Source: Bremerella sp. P1 (GTDB lineage Bacteria; Planctomycetota; Planctomycetia; Pirellulales; Pirellulaceae). From it: a stretch of DNA of 64,000 nucleotides. The stretch spans positions 620,001 to 684,000 of the forward strand of contig NZ_CP118164.1 in assembly GCF_028748185.1 (NCBI RefSeq), written 5' to 3'. Made by a program: the position numbers and the translations under genes. The notes under the pieces are model-generated. The model was given only the letters and a program-made list of their open reading frames with translations, did no database searches and was not told the DNA's origin. Position 1 is the first letter of the stretch; every line of letters starts with the position of its first letter. Below, piece by piece: positions 36,773 through 47,178 of the stretch.

Positions 36773-38035
36773 ATGGCACGTGGCACTCTTTTCAGCATTC
36801 TTTTGGTTGCATTGACCACCCACGTGGCAAACGCTCAATCGGAACCGCGGCCGATGCCGATCAGTGGTTCCACCGCGTCCGGAGCCGATTCGTCGCTTCA
36901 GTGGCGAAACCCAGGTGCCGCCGTTCCCAGCAGTACAGCTAACCCGGTACAGCCGGCAGCCTACGCCAGCGATCCGCCAACCCGTCAGGCTGAAAACGTC
37001 TCGAAGTCTGGCAGCCTGTTGAAGGTGACCTCGGGCCTGAAAGAGCTTCCCAACAGTGCCGGCCAGGTCTGGCGCGATTACGATCTCACACCGTACACCA
37101 GTCGCGTCACCACGACGGCCAAGCCAGAACAAGCCATCATTGACTGGATCCTGCGCGAAACAGGTACCGACGTCTGGTTCGGCGATCCCCTCGGCATGCT
37201 TTCCGCTAACAAGAGCACACTTCGTGTCTACCACACGCCTGAAATGCAGGAAGTCGTGACCGAAGTGGTTACCAAATTCGTCGACAGTCAGGCCGAAGTC
37301 AAAAAACTCGGCGTTCGCCTGGTTACCGTGAAAAGTCCCAACTGGCGCCGCTTGGCTTACCGCATGATGCAGCCCGTTTCAGTGAAAACGCCTGGTATCG
37401 AAGCTTGGCTGATGAGCAAGGAAAACGCTGCCGTTCTGCTGAATGAACTCCGCCAGCGAAGTGACTTCCGCGAACACCACGCGGCTGACCTGCTGGTTCA
37501 CAATGGCCAGTCGAGCACGATCTCGATGCTTCAGCCTCGTTCGTTCGTCCGCGGTGTTCGCGCAACGCAGACCTTCCCAGGCTACGAACTGCAAACCGAC
37601 CAGATCGAGGAAGGCTTCTCGATGGAAGTCAGCCCGCTGCTTACTCCGGACGATCGCATGATCGATGCCGTCCTGAAGTGCAGTGTCGACCAGGTCGAAA
37701 AGTTTGTCACCGTCGACGTCGATGTCCCCACCGCTGGCGTCCAGCGACAGGCCGTTGATATCCAAATCCCGCAAATGGTCAGCTGGCGACTGCACGAGCG
37801 TTTTCGCTGGCCATCGGATCAAGTCTTGCTGATCAGTTGCGGCGTCGTTGCTCGGCCCCAGGCCGGCATGGCTTCCGCCGCCCAACTGCCAAGTCTCCCC
37901 AGCTTGATCCCCACCGGCCCACCACGTGCCGATGGCCTCATGTTCGTGGAATTCAAGGGAGACGCCAAAACGGGTGCTGGCGCCCCAGTTCCCACGGCTC
38001 AGCCCAACGCAGTGGATAGCCGGGGCCGCTATTAA
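36773..38035 (+). CDS. Secreted protein with secretin-like domains
   Basis: 420 residues from the ATG at 36773, which has GGAGGAA 6 bases upstream. A signal peptide (ARGTLFSILLVALTTHVANA) is followed by a Pro/Ser-rich linker, an N1-like domain (TTTAKPEQAIIDWILRETG to FVDSQAEVKK), and a C-terminal region with GFSMEVSPLLTPDDRMIDAVLKC, which recalls the beta domain of type II/III secretins. No PilQ or GspD pore signature is complete, so an envelope assembly or secretion accessory role is the best guess. Alternative: an unrelated planctomycete repeat protein. Confidence 0.6.
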   Translation: MARGTLFSILLVALTTHVANAQSEPRPMPISGSTASGADSSLQWRNPGAAVPSSTANPVQPAAYASDPPTRQAENVSKSGSLLKVTSGLKELPNSAGQVWRDYDLTPYTSRVTTTAKPEQAIIDWILRETGTDVWFGDPLGMLSANKSTLRVYHTPEMQEVVTEVVTKFVDSQAEVKKLGVRLVTVKSPNWRRLAYRMMQPVSVKTPGIEAWLMSKENAAVLLNELRQRSDFREHHAADLLVHNGQSSTISMLQPRSFVRGVRATQTFPGYELQTDQIEEGFSMEVSPLLTPDDRMIDAVLKCSVDQVEKFVTVDVDVPTAGVQRQAVDIQIPQMVSWRLHERFRWPSDQVLLISCGVVARPQAGMASAAQLPSLPSLIPTGPPRADGLMFVEFKGDAKTGAGAPVPTAQPNAVDSRGRY

Positions 38036-38334
38036 AGACCCCTTAAAAGGCGGGGTTCTGCCAATCGGCGTGAAGACTCCGCCGCCAGATTCCGATTTCT
38101 TAAGAATACTGGCCTAATGGAGTCTTTCCGCGCGTCTAAATAGGAAGATGCTTGCGGTTCTGATTCGAGCGATCCAATTGCGGTTACGGCATTTGGACTT
38201 CCTTCGTCGGCGAAGCAGCAGTAGCTGGCTCCCATCGACAGTGCCGCTTCGGTGGCCTAAAATTTTGGGTCACCATTAAGAATCCCCAACACCCTAGGCA
38301 CAACCTAGTTTGCCCGGTGTCGATAGGCGTACGA

Positions 38335-39645
38335 ATGCAATCGAGACGAGTCGTCATTACTGGTATGGGTCAGATCAGCCCCCTAGGGATGGATCTGGAC
38401 ACCTTCGCTGCAGCTTTGGAAGCGGGCACCTCCGGGATCCGCAAGATCGAGAGCTTGCCAGCCGATGCGCTACCTTCGCCCTATGCCGGCGAAGCACTCG
38501 ACTTCACGGGTAACATCGCCGACTTTGGTGAGGTCGACAAAAACCAGACGCGATCGATCCGTAAAAACCTGAAGGTCATGTGCCGCGAGATCCAGATGGG
38601 TGTCGCCGCCGCACAACGTTCTTTGCAGAATAGCGGCTTGGCAGCGGGCTCCTACGATCCAGAACGATCGGGTGTCATCTTTGGTTCCGACTACATGATG
38701 ACCATCCCGGAAGAGTTCGACAAAGCAACCGCTGCCTGCGTCAACGACTCGAATGAATTCGAGTTCGAGCAGTGGGCCGAGAAAGGCCTGCCGGAAGTCA
38801 CGCCGCTGTGGCTGCTCAAATACCTACCCAACATGCCGGCCAGCCATGTCGCTATTTTCAACGACATGCGTGGCCCGAATAACTCGATCACGCTGCGGGA
38901 AGCCTCGGCTGGAGCGGCCCTGGGCGAAGCGATGATGACCATCGCTCGCGGACATGCCGACTTGATTATCGCCGGTTCCACCGGAACCCGCGTGCACGAA
39001 ACCCGTACTTGCCATTCGTACCTGCAAGATCCGATTGCTAAAGGGACCGACGAATCGGCCGGCAAATGCCTCCCGTTTGATCTGAATCGCAAGGGAATGA
39101 TCATCGGTGAAGGGGCTGGGGCTCTTGTCCTTGAGTCGCTGGAACACGCCGAGGCACGCGGAGCCAAGATTCTGGGTGAAGTTATCGGCCAATCGATTTG
39201 CACCGGCTGGAATGCCGATCGAACGCCTGACCGTGCCACCGCGATCCACAACGCCATGTCGGTCGCTTGCAGCGATGCGGGCATCAAGCCTGGGGATATT
39301 CAGCACATCAACGCCCACGGCCTGGGTAGCCAACAATCAGACTGGGATGAAGCCGCAGGGCTCACGCGGTTCCTGGGCGACAAAGCCCAAGAGGTCCCTG
39401 TTGTTGCCATGAAAAGCTACTTTGGTAACCTCGGGGCCGGTTGTGGCGTCATAGAAGTGATTGGTAGTCTGCTCTCCCAGCAGAAAAAGTCCCTACCCGG
39501 CACCCTGGGATACTCGACCCCAGACCCCAAATGCCAACTCAAGCTATCGGCAGAGCCCCAAGAGATCACCTCGAATGGGGTATTCGTGAGTCTGAATTTC
39601 AGCCCTCAAGGGCAGGCTTCAGCAATCGCGATTCGCGGAGTTTGA
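38335..39645 (+). CDS. Non-canonical beta-ketoacyl synthase (active-site Cys and second His lost)
   Basis: 436 residues from the ATG at 38335 (MQSRRVVITGMG, aligned with the FabF start). It follows FabF throughout (PFDLNRKGMIIGEGAGALVL) but the nucleophile block reads LREASAGAALGEA: the position of FabF Cys163 is Glu189. The first His (INAHG, His328) and Lys (MKSYFG, Lys360) remain, but the second His is Asn365 (FGNLGAG). Loss of Cys recalls chain-length-factor and decarboxylating KS subunits, where Cys is usually replaced by Gln. It may act as a partner of a true ketosynthase. Confidence 0.8.
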   Translation: MQSRRVVITGMGQISPLGMDLDTFAAALEAGTSGIRKIESLPADALPSPYAGEALDFTGNIADFGEVDKNQTRSIRKNLKVMCREIQMGVAAAQRSLQNSGLAAGSYDPERSGVIFGSDYMMTIPEEFDKATAACVNDSNEFEFEQWAEKGLPEVTPLWLLKYLPNMPASHVAIFNDMRGPNNSITLREASAGAALGEAMMTIARGHADLIIAGSTGTRVHETRTCHSYLQDPIAKGTDESAGKCLPFDLNRKGMIIGEGAGALVLESLEHAEARGAKILGEVIGQSICTGWNADRTPDRATAIHNAMSVACSDAGIKPGDIQHINAHGLGSQQSDWDEAAGLTRFLGDKAQEVPVVAMKSYFGNLGAGCGVIEVIGSLLSQQKKSLPGTLGYSTPDPKCQLKLSAEPQEITSNGVFVSLNFSPQGQASAIAIRGV

Positions 39646-39692
39646 TCGATTACAGCGGATTGGCGGAAACGCCTGTCTGGCGCTGTAGTTGG

Positions 39693-39721
39693 TTGACACT
39701 CGCGGGGGTAACCGATATCTT
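39693..39721 (+). promoter_or_regulatory. Sigma70-type promoter before the MalK-like gene
   Basis: TTGACA at 39693-39698 (perfect -35), 17-base spacer, TATCTT at 39716-39721. It is about 110 bases before the ATG at 39828. A terminator-like hairpin lies in between, so the promoter may be attenuated. Confidence 0.6.
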
Positions 39722-39759
39722 AACGGGATTGTGACTGCCACTAAGTTCAGCATGTAGGA

Positions 39760-39784
39760 CGGCTTTCATTTTGAGAGCCGTTTT
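39760..39784 (+). terminator. Hairpin with T-run in the MalK-like leader
   Basis: CGGCTTTC (39760-39767) pairs with GAGAGCCG (39773-39780) (one T-G pair), followed by TTTT. It may end the upstream ketosynthase transcript, or, being downstream of the promoter at 39693, act as an attenuator in the leader. Confidence 0.55.
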
Positions 39785-39827
39785 CCGTTTGGTAAGCGAG
39801 CGAAAAACATAGCGGCAGCAAGCAACC

Positions 39828-41039
39828 ATGGCGAAAGTCGTTCTAAATCAAGTTAGTAAACGATTTTCCGACACGGTCGCTGCTGTTAGCGAGCTGGATT
39901 TAGAGGTCGCCGACCAAGAATTCCTGGTGCTGGTGGGTCCCAGTGGTTGTGGAAAGACGACCACGTTGCGGATGATCGCTGGCCTCGAGGATGTTTCCAG
40001 CGGCGATATCACAATCGGGGACCGAAACGTCACCCACGTCTCGCCGAAAGATCGGGACATCGCGATGGTTTTTCAAAACTATGCGTTGTATCCCCACATG
40101 ACGGTGCGGCGGAACATGTCGTTCGGTCTTCAGCTTCGTTACGGGGGGAACTTTGTTTCTCGACTGTGGCGACGCTTGAAAGATGCCCAGAGCGCGGTAG
40201 AGCGTGAAGAGCAGTACAAGCAGATTCCTACCAAGGTCGACCAAGTGGCCGGCACATTGGGAATCGGCAAGCTGCTGGATCGCTACCCGCGAGAGCTTTC
40301 GGGCGGGGAGCGTCAACGGGTAGCCCTAGGACGCGCAATTGTGCGACAACCGGCTGCCTTTTTGTTTGATGAGCCTTTGTCGAATCTCGATGCGAAACTT
40401 CGCGTGGAGATGCGGCGAGAATTAAAAGAACTTCACCGTCGCCTCGGTGCGACGATGATATATGTCACCCATGATCAGGTCGAAGCGATGACGCTCGGAG
40501 ATCGGATCGCGGTGATGGACCAAGGAGTTCTCCAGCAAGTCGGTTCGCCGAGTCAGGTTTATCATAAACCTGCTAATCGGTTCGTTGCCAGCTTTTTGGG
40601 AACTCCTGGCATGAACTTGCTCGAGGGAGAGCTGGTCGAAGAGAATGGCCAATTCCACTTCCACGCTTCCGGCGTGAAATTGGAAGTCGGGCCGAACCAG
40701 CGTCCTGAGATCAAGCCAAGCAGTTCGAGGAGAATAGTCCTCGGAGTTCGCCCGGAAGATATCCTTTTAATCGAGGAGTCTTCTGCCGACTGCCCCCAGG
40801 CAGGTCACGGACAGGTCGAACTGGTCGAATCGCTGGGAGACACGGGCTACGTCCATATTCGTCTTCCTGGTGATGAAACTGGCAGTGATGAGATGCCTCG
40901 TATCACCGCCAAAGCTAACGGTGCCGTGTTAAACGGCAACCTGGAAGCTCGACCCGTGCCGATGGCTTTTCGAGCCGCGTCGCTGCATTGGTTTGACGTA
41001 GCAACAGGTCTTCGTCTTTCGCCCACCGGGCAAGACTGA
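39828..41039 (+). CDS. ABC transporter ATPase, UgpC/MalK (sugar importer) type
   Basis: 403 residues. Walker A GPSGCGKTT, signature LSGGERQRVALGRAIVRQP, Walker B FLFDEPLSNLDAKLR and H-loop VTHDQVEAMTLGDRIAVMDQG are all typical of the CUT1/MsmK group; a C-terminal TOBE region (LGVRPEDILLIEES) follows. There is an extra segment of about 40 residues after FGLQLRYGG that is not in E. coli MalK. No permease or binding-protein gene is adjacent, so it may energise several sugar importers, as MsmX does. Confidence 0.92.
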   Translation: MAKVVLNQVSKRFSDTVAAVSELDLEVADQEFLVLVGPSGCGKTTTLRMIAGLEDVSSGDITIGDRNVTHVSPKDRDIAMVFQNYALYPHMTVRRNMSFGLQLRYGGNFVSRLWRRLKDAQSAVEREEQYKQIPTKVDQVAGTLGIGKLLDRYPRELSGGERQRVALGRAIVRQPAAFLFDEPLSNLDAKLRVEMRRELKELHRRLGATMIYVTHDQVEAMTLGDRIAVMDQGVLQQVGSPSQVYHKPANRFVASFLGTPGMNLLEGELVEENGQFHFHASGVKLEVGPNQRPEIKPSSSRRIVLGVRPEDILLIEESSADCPQAGHGQVELVESLGDTGYVHIRLPGDETGSDEMPRITAKANGAVLNGNLEARPVPMAFRAASLHWFDVATGLRLSPTGQD

Positions 41040-41162
41040 GATCGACTTACAATTTGGATATCCGCGGTGAATTGCCGCAAGTAAGCCTGCCCAGGCTGCA
41101 ACCGTATGGCTCACCCGCCAGGTGCATCCCAGGCAGCACCCATCGTTGAAAGTGAAGGACTC

Positions 41163-42377
41163 ATGAATCCGTCTGAAGTCTTGCGAATCGTTGACGCGAT
41201 TCACCGGGACAAAAAGATCGACAAGGAAATCGTCTTCCAGGCGATCGAATCGGCATTGGTATCGGCTTCGCGCAAGTACCACTCCGAAGACGCCGAGGTC
41301 GTGATCAATATCGATCGGAAAGATGGATCCATCAGCGGACACATCGATGGAGTTCCGATGGACCCGGAAGAAACCGTGGGTCGTATCGGTGCGCAAACCG
41401 CCAAGCAAGTCATCATTCAGAAGATCCGCGAAGCCGAACGCGACGCGCTGCACGAAGAATACGACGAACTGATTGGCCAAATGGTCAACGGTGTCGTCCA
41501 CCGCAGTGAAGGGGGCGCGACGATCGTCACCCTGGATAACGTCGAGTCGATTTTGCCGCGTAGCGAACAAATTCCTGGCGAATCGTTCCATGCAAATGAC
41601 CGCGTGCGTGCGGTCGTATTCGAAGTGCGCAAGCAGGGCAGCCGCGTCAAAGTGGTTCTCAGCCGCACTAATAAGAAGTTCGTGGAACGCCTGTTCGAAC
41701 AGGAAATCCCGGAAATCACCGAAAACGTGATCGAAATCCGCAACATCAGTCGTGAGCCCGGCTACCGCAGTAAGGTCGCCGTCGATAGCTCCGACCAGCG
41801 CGTCGACTGTGTCGGTGCCTGCGTGGGTGTTCGTGGTAACCGCATCAAGAACATCGTGGATGAACTTGCCGGCGAACGTATCGATATCGTTCGTTGGAGC
41901 GAAAATCCGCAAGAACTGATCACCAATGCCCTTCAGCCTGCCGAGGTCGAAGAAGTAATCCTGTGCCAGATGATGGGTCGTGCCATCGTTTTGGTTCGCG
42001 AGGATCAGCTTTCTCTGGCCATCGGTCGCCGAGGGCAAAACGTCCGCCTGGCCAGCAAGCTGTGCGGGTGGGACATCGAGATCATGCTCCGCGAAGAACT
42101 CGAAGAGCAGATCGAACGCGCCGTGACTGGCTTCAGCTCTATCGAAGGCATCACCGATGAAGTGGCCGAGCAACTCGTGGGGGAAGGGTTCCTTTCCTAC
42201 GACGACCTCTCGGTCATTGAAACCGACGCCATGATGGAAATGGGCGAGTTCACCGAAGAACAAGTGGAACAGATTCGCGATGTCGCCGAACTCAAGGCAG
42301 AAGAGGCCGAAAAGGCCATGGAAGCCGAGCGTCGTCGTATTCGCGATGAGAAGCTTAAAGATGGCTCCGCGCAATGA
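41163..42377 (+). CDS. nusA: Transcription termination/antitermination factor NusA
   Basis: 404 residues from the ATG at 41163 ([13 protein letters not shown]), 5 bases after GAAGGA; an ATG 19 codons upstream lacks this site. It has an N-terminal RNA-polymerase-binding region, an S1 domain ([21 protein letters not shown]), two KH domains ([18 protein letters not shown] and [16 protein letters not shown]) and a short C-terminal tail without acidic repeats. It binds RNA polymerase and nascent RNA. It starts the nusA-infB-rbfA cluster found across bacteria; rimP is not seen upstream. Confidence 0.96.
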   Translation: MNPSEVLRIVDAIHRDKKIDKEIVFQAIESALVSASRKYHSEDAEVVINIDRKDGSISGHIDGVPMDPEETVGRIGAQTAKQVIIQKIREAERDALHEEYDELIGQMVNGVVHRSEGGATIVTLDNVESILPRSEQIPGESFHANDRVRAVVFEVRKQGSRVKVVLSRTNKKFVERLFEQEIPEITENVIEIRNISREPGYRSKVAVDSSDQRVDCVGACVGVRGNRIKNIVDELAGERIDIVRWSENPQELITNALQPAEVEEVILCQMMGRAIVLVREDQLSLAIGRRGQNVRLASKLCGWDIEIMLREELEEQIERAVTGFSSIEGITDEVAEQLVGEGFLSYDDLSVIETDAMMEMGEFTEEQVEQIRDVAELKAEEAEKAMEAERRRIRDEKLKDGSAQ

Positions 42378-42637
42378 TTGAGCGGAGCCCCCAAATCGTA
42401 TCCCCTCGGCAGCGAGGCCTTTCCCGATGAGTTCCAACTAACGAAACGAATCGGGCAAATGGCTGCACTCGTGTGCGGGCTGCCGGATTCGCCAAGTTGC
42501 GATTGTAACGATTAGCAAGTTGGCTCGTGGTTGGCAAAATAATTGGCGGGACGTAGGATGATGGGTCCCGGTAACAGGTGTCTCGTGAGGTAATCAACCT
42601 CCGCGTCGCCCCAAGTAAACTCAGCAGGAAGGCCAAA

Positions 42638-45562
42638 GTGCCCATACGAATTTACGCGTTAGCTAAAGAACTGCAGGTAGATAGCAAGCAACTCGTCGAC
42701 ATCTGCAATCGTGCAGGCGTTACCGGGAAAGGGTCTGCACTTGCCAGCCTGGACGATGACGAACTGGTCAAAGTCAAGGCATTTCTAAACAAAGACTCCG
42801 GCAGCGACGGAGGTAGCCGCGGCTCGCAAAGCCGTGGAACAGCCGACGAACCGATGCGTCCTGAACGCCCGGTACAGCCGTCGAAACCATCGCGAATCCG
42901 CACCATCGGTGGCCCTCTGGGCAACAAGATGCGTCCTAAGGAGGACGAATCGCAAGCGTCCTACGAAGAGGAAGTAGCGGACGAAAGCGGAGCCGTCGCG
43001 TACGAAGAGCCGGCGGAAACAACCACCGCGCCGAGCGAAACTCAAACACCCGAGTCCGAAGGCGCTCCCGCCCAGGAAGAAGTCGTTGCTGAAAAGCCGG
43101 CTGCGGATGCGGGCACTGGCCAGGCCGAAGATCGAGAAGAGGCCAAGCCTCAAGATGACTCGGATCAAGGTGCTCCTGTCCGTAGTATTCGCCGCGGCGA
43201 CTACATCGCGATTGGCTCGCAGCGTAAGGTTCGCACCCTTGGCGGCGGTGGCGGTAGTGGTCCGAAGAAGGAAGACGAACGCGACAAGCCGAAGCCGAAG
43301 CCGAAGAAGGTTACGCCGGTTGTTAAGATCGCCAAGATGCCCAGCGCACCGGCACCTAAGCAGCCCACCGAAACCAAAGAGCCGGCCGCGCAAAAGCCGA
43401 TCATGCAGCTGCCCAAGGAAGCCATCAAAGGCGCCAAGAAGGGACAGAAAGCACCGCTCGAAGAATTCACCAAGCTGCACGAAAAGAAGCGCAAGTCGAA
43501 GGATCGCAAGTCCTCGGCCGACTTCGACGAAGCAACAGAAGTTCGCGAAGATGGTGACGCACCAGCCAAGGGACGTGGTGGCAAAAAGGGCAAGTCGACC
43601 GGTATGGCTGGCATGGCCGGCAGCCGCGACGCTCGTACTCAAGGCCGTAAGCGTTCCAAGTCGATCTCGACTGAAATGGGAGATGGGGACGACACACGCG
43701 GTCGCCGTCATCGACCGCGTCGAGAAAAATCAGGCCCTAAGGTCTCGACCGCCGCACCGCGTAAAACCGATGTCGCGTTGGAACTGCCGTGCACGCTGCG
43801 TGAGTTCTCGGAAGTGACCGGGCTGCCAGCCCAGGTTGTTCAGCGTACGCTCATGTCGTTTGGCCAGATGGTTACCATCAACGCCACGCTTGATGCCGAA
43901 ACCGCCGAACTGATCGCCGCCGAACATGGCGTGGATCTCAAGATCAAAGAACCGGAGTCGATCGAAGACACCCTCATCTCGCAGATCGAGGATCAGGTCG
44001 ACGACGAGAACGACTTGGTCGAACGTCCTCCCGTGGTTACGTTCCTGGGTCACGTCGACCACGGTAAAACGTCGCTCTTGGACAAGATCATCGGCCTGGA
44101 CGTCGTCAGCGGCGAAGCTGGCGGTATCACCCAGCACATTCGAGCCTACATCGTCGACAAGGGAGACAAGAAGATCTCCTTCGTCGATACGCCGGGTCAC
44201 GAAGCGTTTACCGAAATGCGTGCTCGTGGTGCCAACGTCACCGACATTGCCGTGCTGATTGTGGCCGCCGACGACGGTGTGATGCCGCAAACGGAAGAAG
44301 CCATCAGCCACGCCAAGGCGGCCGAAGTGCCGATCATCGTGGCACTCAACAAGATGGACGTCCCTGGTGCCAACCCCGAAAAGGCACTTCAGCAGTTGTC
44401 GCAGCATGGCCTGTTGCCGGCTGAATGGGGTGGTGACGTGGAAGTCGTGAAGACCAGTGCCATCACCGGCGAAGGGGTCGACACGCTGCTGGAAACCATC
44501 TTGCTGACCTCCGAAATCCACGAATACAAAGCTAACCCCAGCCGCGACGCCGTCGGTGTCTGTTTGGAAGCCGAACAAGAGTCGGACCGTGGTGTGTTGG
44601 CCAAGGTGATCGTGAATAACGGTACGCTGAAAGTGGGCGACGTCGTCGTCTGTGGTAGTACCTTTGGCCGCGTCAAGGCAATGTACGACACGCTCGATCC
44701 TCGCAAGCGTCTCGACGAAGCTCCACCTTCGACGCCAGTCAATGTCACCGGTTTCGATGAAGCTCCGGCCGCAGGCGAGAAGTTCTACGTGTTGGATGAC
44801 ATCGCCGATGCTCGTGAGATCGCCGAAATGCGATCCGATCGCAGCCGTGCCGATAAGCTCGGTGGTCATACGGTCAAGGTTTCGTTCGAGGACTTCCAGG
44901 AACGTCTGCAGTCCGGCAACCTGGCCGGCGACGAAGCGGGTATTGTCTATCTGAACATCATCTTGCGAGCCGACACACGTGGTTCGATCGAGGCGATTCA
45001 GAAAGAACTCGACAAGCTCGATCACCCTGAAGTCAAAGTCCGCGTGATGCAGGCGACCGTGGGTGGTGTGACCGTCGCCGACGTGACGCTGGCTTCCGCT
45101 TCGGATGCCGTCATCGTGGCGTTCAATGTCATTCCGGACGAAGCAGCCCGTAGCCTGGCAGATGACCGCGGCGTCGAAATTCGCCGTTACGACATCATCT
45201 ACAAGGTGACCGAAGACATCAAACTGCTGCTCGAAGGTCAGCTCAAGCCTGAATCCCGCGTGACGGAACTAGGCCGTGCTCTGGTTCAGCGAACGTTCTC
45301 GATCAGCCGTATCGGTACCATCGCCGGTTGCCGCGTTTTGGGTGGCATCATCGAACGTGGTTGCCGTATCCGGGTCAACCGCGACGGACGTGGTATCGGC
45401 GACTATCCGTTGGATTCGCTCAAGCGAGAAAAGGACGATGCCAAGGAAGTCCGCGAAGGTTACGAGTGCGGTATCAAGCTCTCGGGCTTCAACGACATCA
45501 AGGAAGGGGACATTCTCGAAGCTTTCAAGGTCGAGGAATTCGCTCGAACCCTGGACAGCTAA
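42638..45562 (+). CDS. infB: Translation initiation factor IF-2
   Basis: 974 residues from the GTG at 42638 ([19 protein letters not shown]), which has AGGAAGG 7 bases before it; an alternative GTG lies at 42578. The N-terminal IF2_N domain is followed by a long disordered, Lys/Glu/Pro-rich region (residues 70-380) and the GTPase core: [12 protein letters not shown] at about residue 470, DTPGHEAF and NKMD. Domains II-IV follow with GVVLAKV-like GVLAKVIV and the C2 domain ending in [12 protein letters not shown]. It places fMet-tRNA in the ribosome. Confidence 0.97.
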   Translation: MPIRIYALAKELQVDSKQLVDICNRAGVTGKGSALASLDDDELVKVKAFLNKDSGSDGGSRGSQSRGTADEPMRPERPVQPSKPSRIRTIGGPLGNKMRPKEDESQASYEEEVADESGAVAYEEPAETTTAPSETQTPESEGAPAQEEVVAEKPAADAGTGQAEDREEAKPQDDSDQGAPVRSIRRGDYIAIGSQRKVRTLGGGGGSGPKKEDERDKPKPKPKKVTPVVKIAKMPSAPAPKQPTETKEPAAQKPIMQLPKEAIKGAKKGQKAPLEEFTKLHEKKRKSKDRKSSADFDEATEVREDGDAPAKGRGGKKGKSTGMAGMAGSRDARTQGRKRSKSISTEMGDGDDTRGRRHRPRREKSGPKVSTAAPRKTDVALELPCTLREFSEVTGLPAQVVQRTLMSFGQMVTINATLDAETAELIAAEHGVDLKIKEPESIEDTLISQIEDQVDDENDLVERPPVVTFLGHVDHGKTSLLDKIIGLDVVSGEAGGITQHIRAYIVDKGDKKISFVDTPGHEAFTEMRARGANVTDIAVLIVAADDGVMPQTEEAISHAKAAEVPIIVALNKMDVPGANPEKALQQLSQHGLLPAEWGGDVEVVKTSAITGEGVDTLLETILLTSEIHEYKANPSRDAVGVCLEAEQESDRGVLAKVIVNNGTLKVGDVVVCGSTFGRVKAMYDTLDPRKRLDEAPPSTPVNVTGFDEAPAAGEKFYVLDDIADAREIAEMRSDRSRADKLGGHTVKVSFEDFQERLQSGNLAGDEAGIVYLNIILRADTRGSIEAIQKELDKLDHPEVKVRVMQATVGGVTVADVTLASASDAVIVAFNVIPDEAARSLADDRGVEIRRYDIIYKVTEDIKLLLEGQLKPESRVTELGRALVQRTFSISRIGTIAGCRVLGGIIERGCRIRVNRDGRGIGDYPLDSLKREKDDAKEVREGYECGIKLSGFNDIKEGDILEAFKVEEFARTLDS

Positions 45563-45602
45563 ACACCCCTCTTGATGCCCCTAACTATCGGGGAAAGGAC
45601 CT

Positions 45603-46028
45603 ATGTCGTCTCGTCGAACATTGAAAGCCGCATCTGCGATTCGGGAAGTTGTCAGCATGGCAATCCTGACGCAGCTGCGCGACCCGCGCGTCAAAGACGT
45701 GACGGTTACCAAAGTGGAAGTGGCGGGCGACATGCGCAGTGCCAAGGTCCACGTTTCCATCATGGGAGATGAAAAGAAGCAGCAACTCTGCCTCAATGGT
45801 CTCCGCCGCTCGGCCGGTTTCCTGCAGTCGTGCATCAAGGACCGTATCGACACCCGCTACATTCCCAAGCTCGAATTCGAGATCGACAAGGGCGTGAAGC
45901 AGGCACTGGAAGTCAGCCGCATTCTGAAGGAAGTTCTGCCGCCGTCGGAAGACGAGGATGTCTCGGATGAGGAAATGGCAGACGAAGACTGGGAACCGGA
46001 AGACGAAGACTCGCAGGAGTCTTCGTAG
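45603..46028 (+). CDS. rbfA: Ribosome-binding factor A
   Basis: 141 residues, KH-type fold for 30S maturation: [45 protein letters not shown], and [23 protein letters not shown] are the family blocks. The C-terminal tail is strongly acidic (about 30 residues with [21 protein letters not shown]), which is longer than in E. coli. It is 40 bases downstream of infB. Confidence 0.95.
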   Translation: MSSRRTLKAASAIREVVSMAILTQLRDPRVKDVTVTKVEVAGDMRSAKVHVSIMGDEKKQQLCLNGLRRSAGFLQSCIKDRIDTRYIPKLEFEIDKGVKQALEVSRILKEVLPPSEDEDVSDEEMADEDWEPEDEDSQESS

Positions 46029-46092
46029 CTGTCCCGCGAATCCGTTTGCCTATCATCCCGCCCATTACAACCAAGAGACTTCACACAACGCC

Positions 46093-47034
46093 ATGGCCGC
46101 AGCAAACCGAGCAAACGTCTTCACCGCTTGCCACAAGATCGTCAAAAAGCATTACACGACCGCCGGTCCTGACAAGCGGTCGATCCTCGAGCAACTTGTA
46201 TTTTCCGCCATTCTGGAAAATGCACCCCACAAAGTTGCTGAGGAATGCTACGGCACGCTCCAAAACGAATACTTCGACTGGAACGAAGTTCGTGTCACGA
46301 GCGTTCCCGAACTGGCGGAGATGTTTGCCAAGCATCCACTGCCGGAAAATGCCGCCTCGCGTGTGAAGACCCTGCTGCAGAACATTTTCGAGGCCATCTA
46401 CACCTACGATCTGGAAGGCCTGAAGAAGGGCAACCAGGGCAAGGCCGTTGCCAGTATCGAAAAATATGGCGCCACACCGTTTGTCGTGGGATACGTCACT
46501 CAGCACGGGCTCGGTGGTCACTCGATCCCTGTCGATCGGGCTCTTTTGAACCTGATGTTTGTCCTGGGTGCGATCACCGATAAGGAACTCGAGAAGCAAG
46601 CCATCCCCGGCATGGAACGAGCCATCCCCAAGACCAAGGGGGTTGAGTTCTCGGACATGGTCCACGAACTGGCCGTTGATTTCCAGAACGCTCCTTTCTC
46701 GAAGAAGATTCGCGACCTGCTCCTGGAAATCTCTCCTGATGCCAAGTCGCGTTTCCCCAAACGCGTAAGCGAAGAGCCGGCACCTGCCAAGGAAGAAACA
46801 GCGAAGTCCGAAGCAGCTCCGAAGAAGAAGGCAGCGACCAAAAAGACCACCACCAAGAAGGCTGCTCCTACCAAGGCCGCCAAAACGACCACCAAGAAAA
46901 CCGCCACGAAGAAGACCGCCAAAGCCGAGCCGGCTAAGAAGAAGACAACCAAGTCGACCACAACCAAGTCGACCACAAAGAAGACGACTACCAAGAAGAC
47001 ATCGACTCGAATTACCAAAAAGAAGCCTAAATAG
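46093..47034 (+). CDS. HhH-GPD-like (EndoIII-fold) protein with histone H1-like tail
   Basis: 313 residues from the ATG at 46093. The first 210 residues resemble the endonuclease III/HhH-GPD fold: LEQLVFSAILENAPHKVAEECY, VTSVPELAEMF, and the catalytic-Asp-like HGLGGHSIPVDRALLNLMF. The helix-hairpin-helix Lys (GVGRKTA in Nth) is not seen (here KYGATPFVVGYV) and no 4Fe-4S Cys cluster exists. The last 90 residues are a Lys/Thr/Ala repeat tail (KKKAATKKTTTKKAAPTKA) like H1 or HC1-type DNA-binding proteins. It follows rbfA by 64 bases. It is probably a DNA-binding or repair protein; the activity is unclear. Confidence 0.65.
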   Translation: MAAANRANVFTACHKIVKKHYTTAGPDKRSILEQLVFSAILENAPHKVAEECYGTLQNEYFDWNEVRVTSVPELAEMFAKHPLPENAASRVKTLLQNIFEAIYTYDLEGLKKGNQGKAVASIEKYGATPFVVGYVTQHGLGGHSIPVDRALLNLMFVLGAITDKELEKQAIPGMERAIPKTKGVEFSDMVHELAVDFQNAPFSKKIRDLLLEISPDAKSRFPKRVSEEPAPAKEETAKSEAAPKKKAATKKTTTKKAAPTKAAKTTTKKTATKKTAKAEPAKKKTTKSTTTKSTTKKTTTKKTSTRITKKKPK

Positions 47035-47178
47035 AACGCTCCTCTACCCGGCGGAGTGACGGGTTTCATCTTGGACCATTTTCCCCGTCCAGGATAGAAT
47101 TCAAGGCACCCTGGTCTCCAGTAGGTTTTACCCTGCTGCGGAATCGATTCATCCACTCCTCGCCCGGTTGAGGGTCCT

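Noticed and set aside
40929-42437. 502-residue minus-strand frame opposite nusA.
   Set aside because: It is a codon-bias shadow of nusA; the plus strand carries the KH and S1 motifs.
43730-45025. 431-residue minus-strand frame opposite infB.
   Set aside because: Antisense shadow of a strong GTPase gene with no motif.
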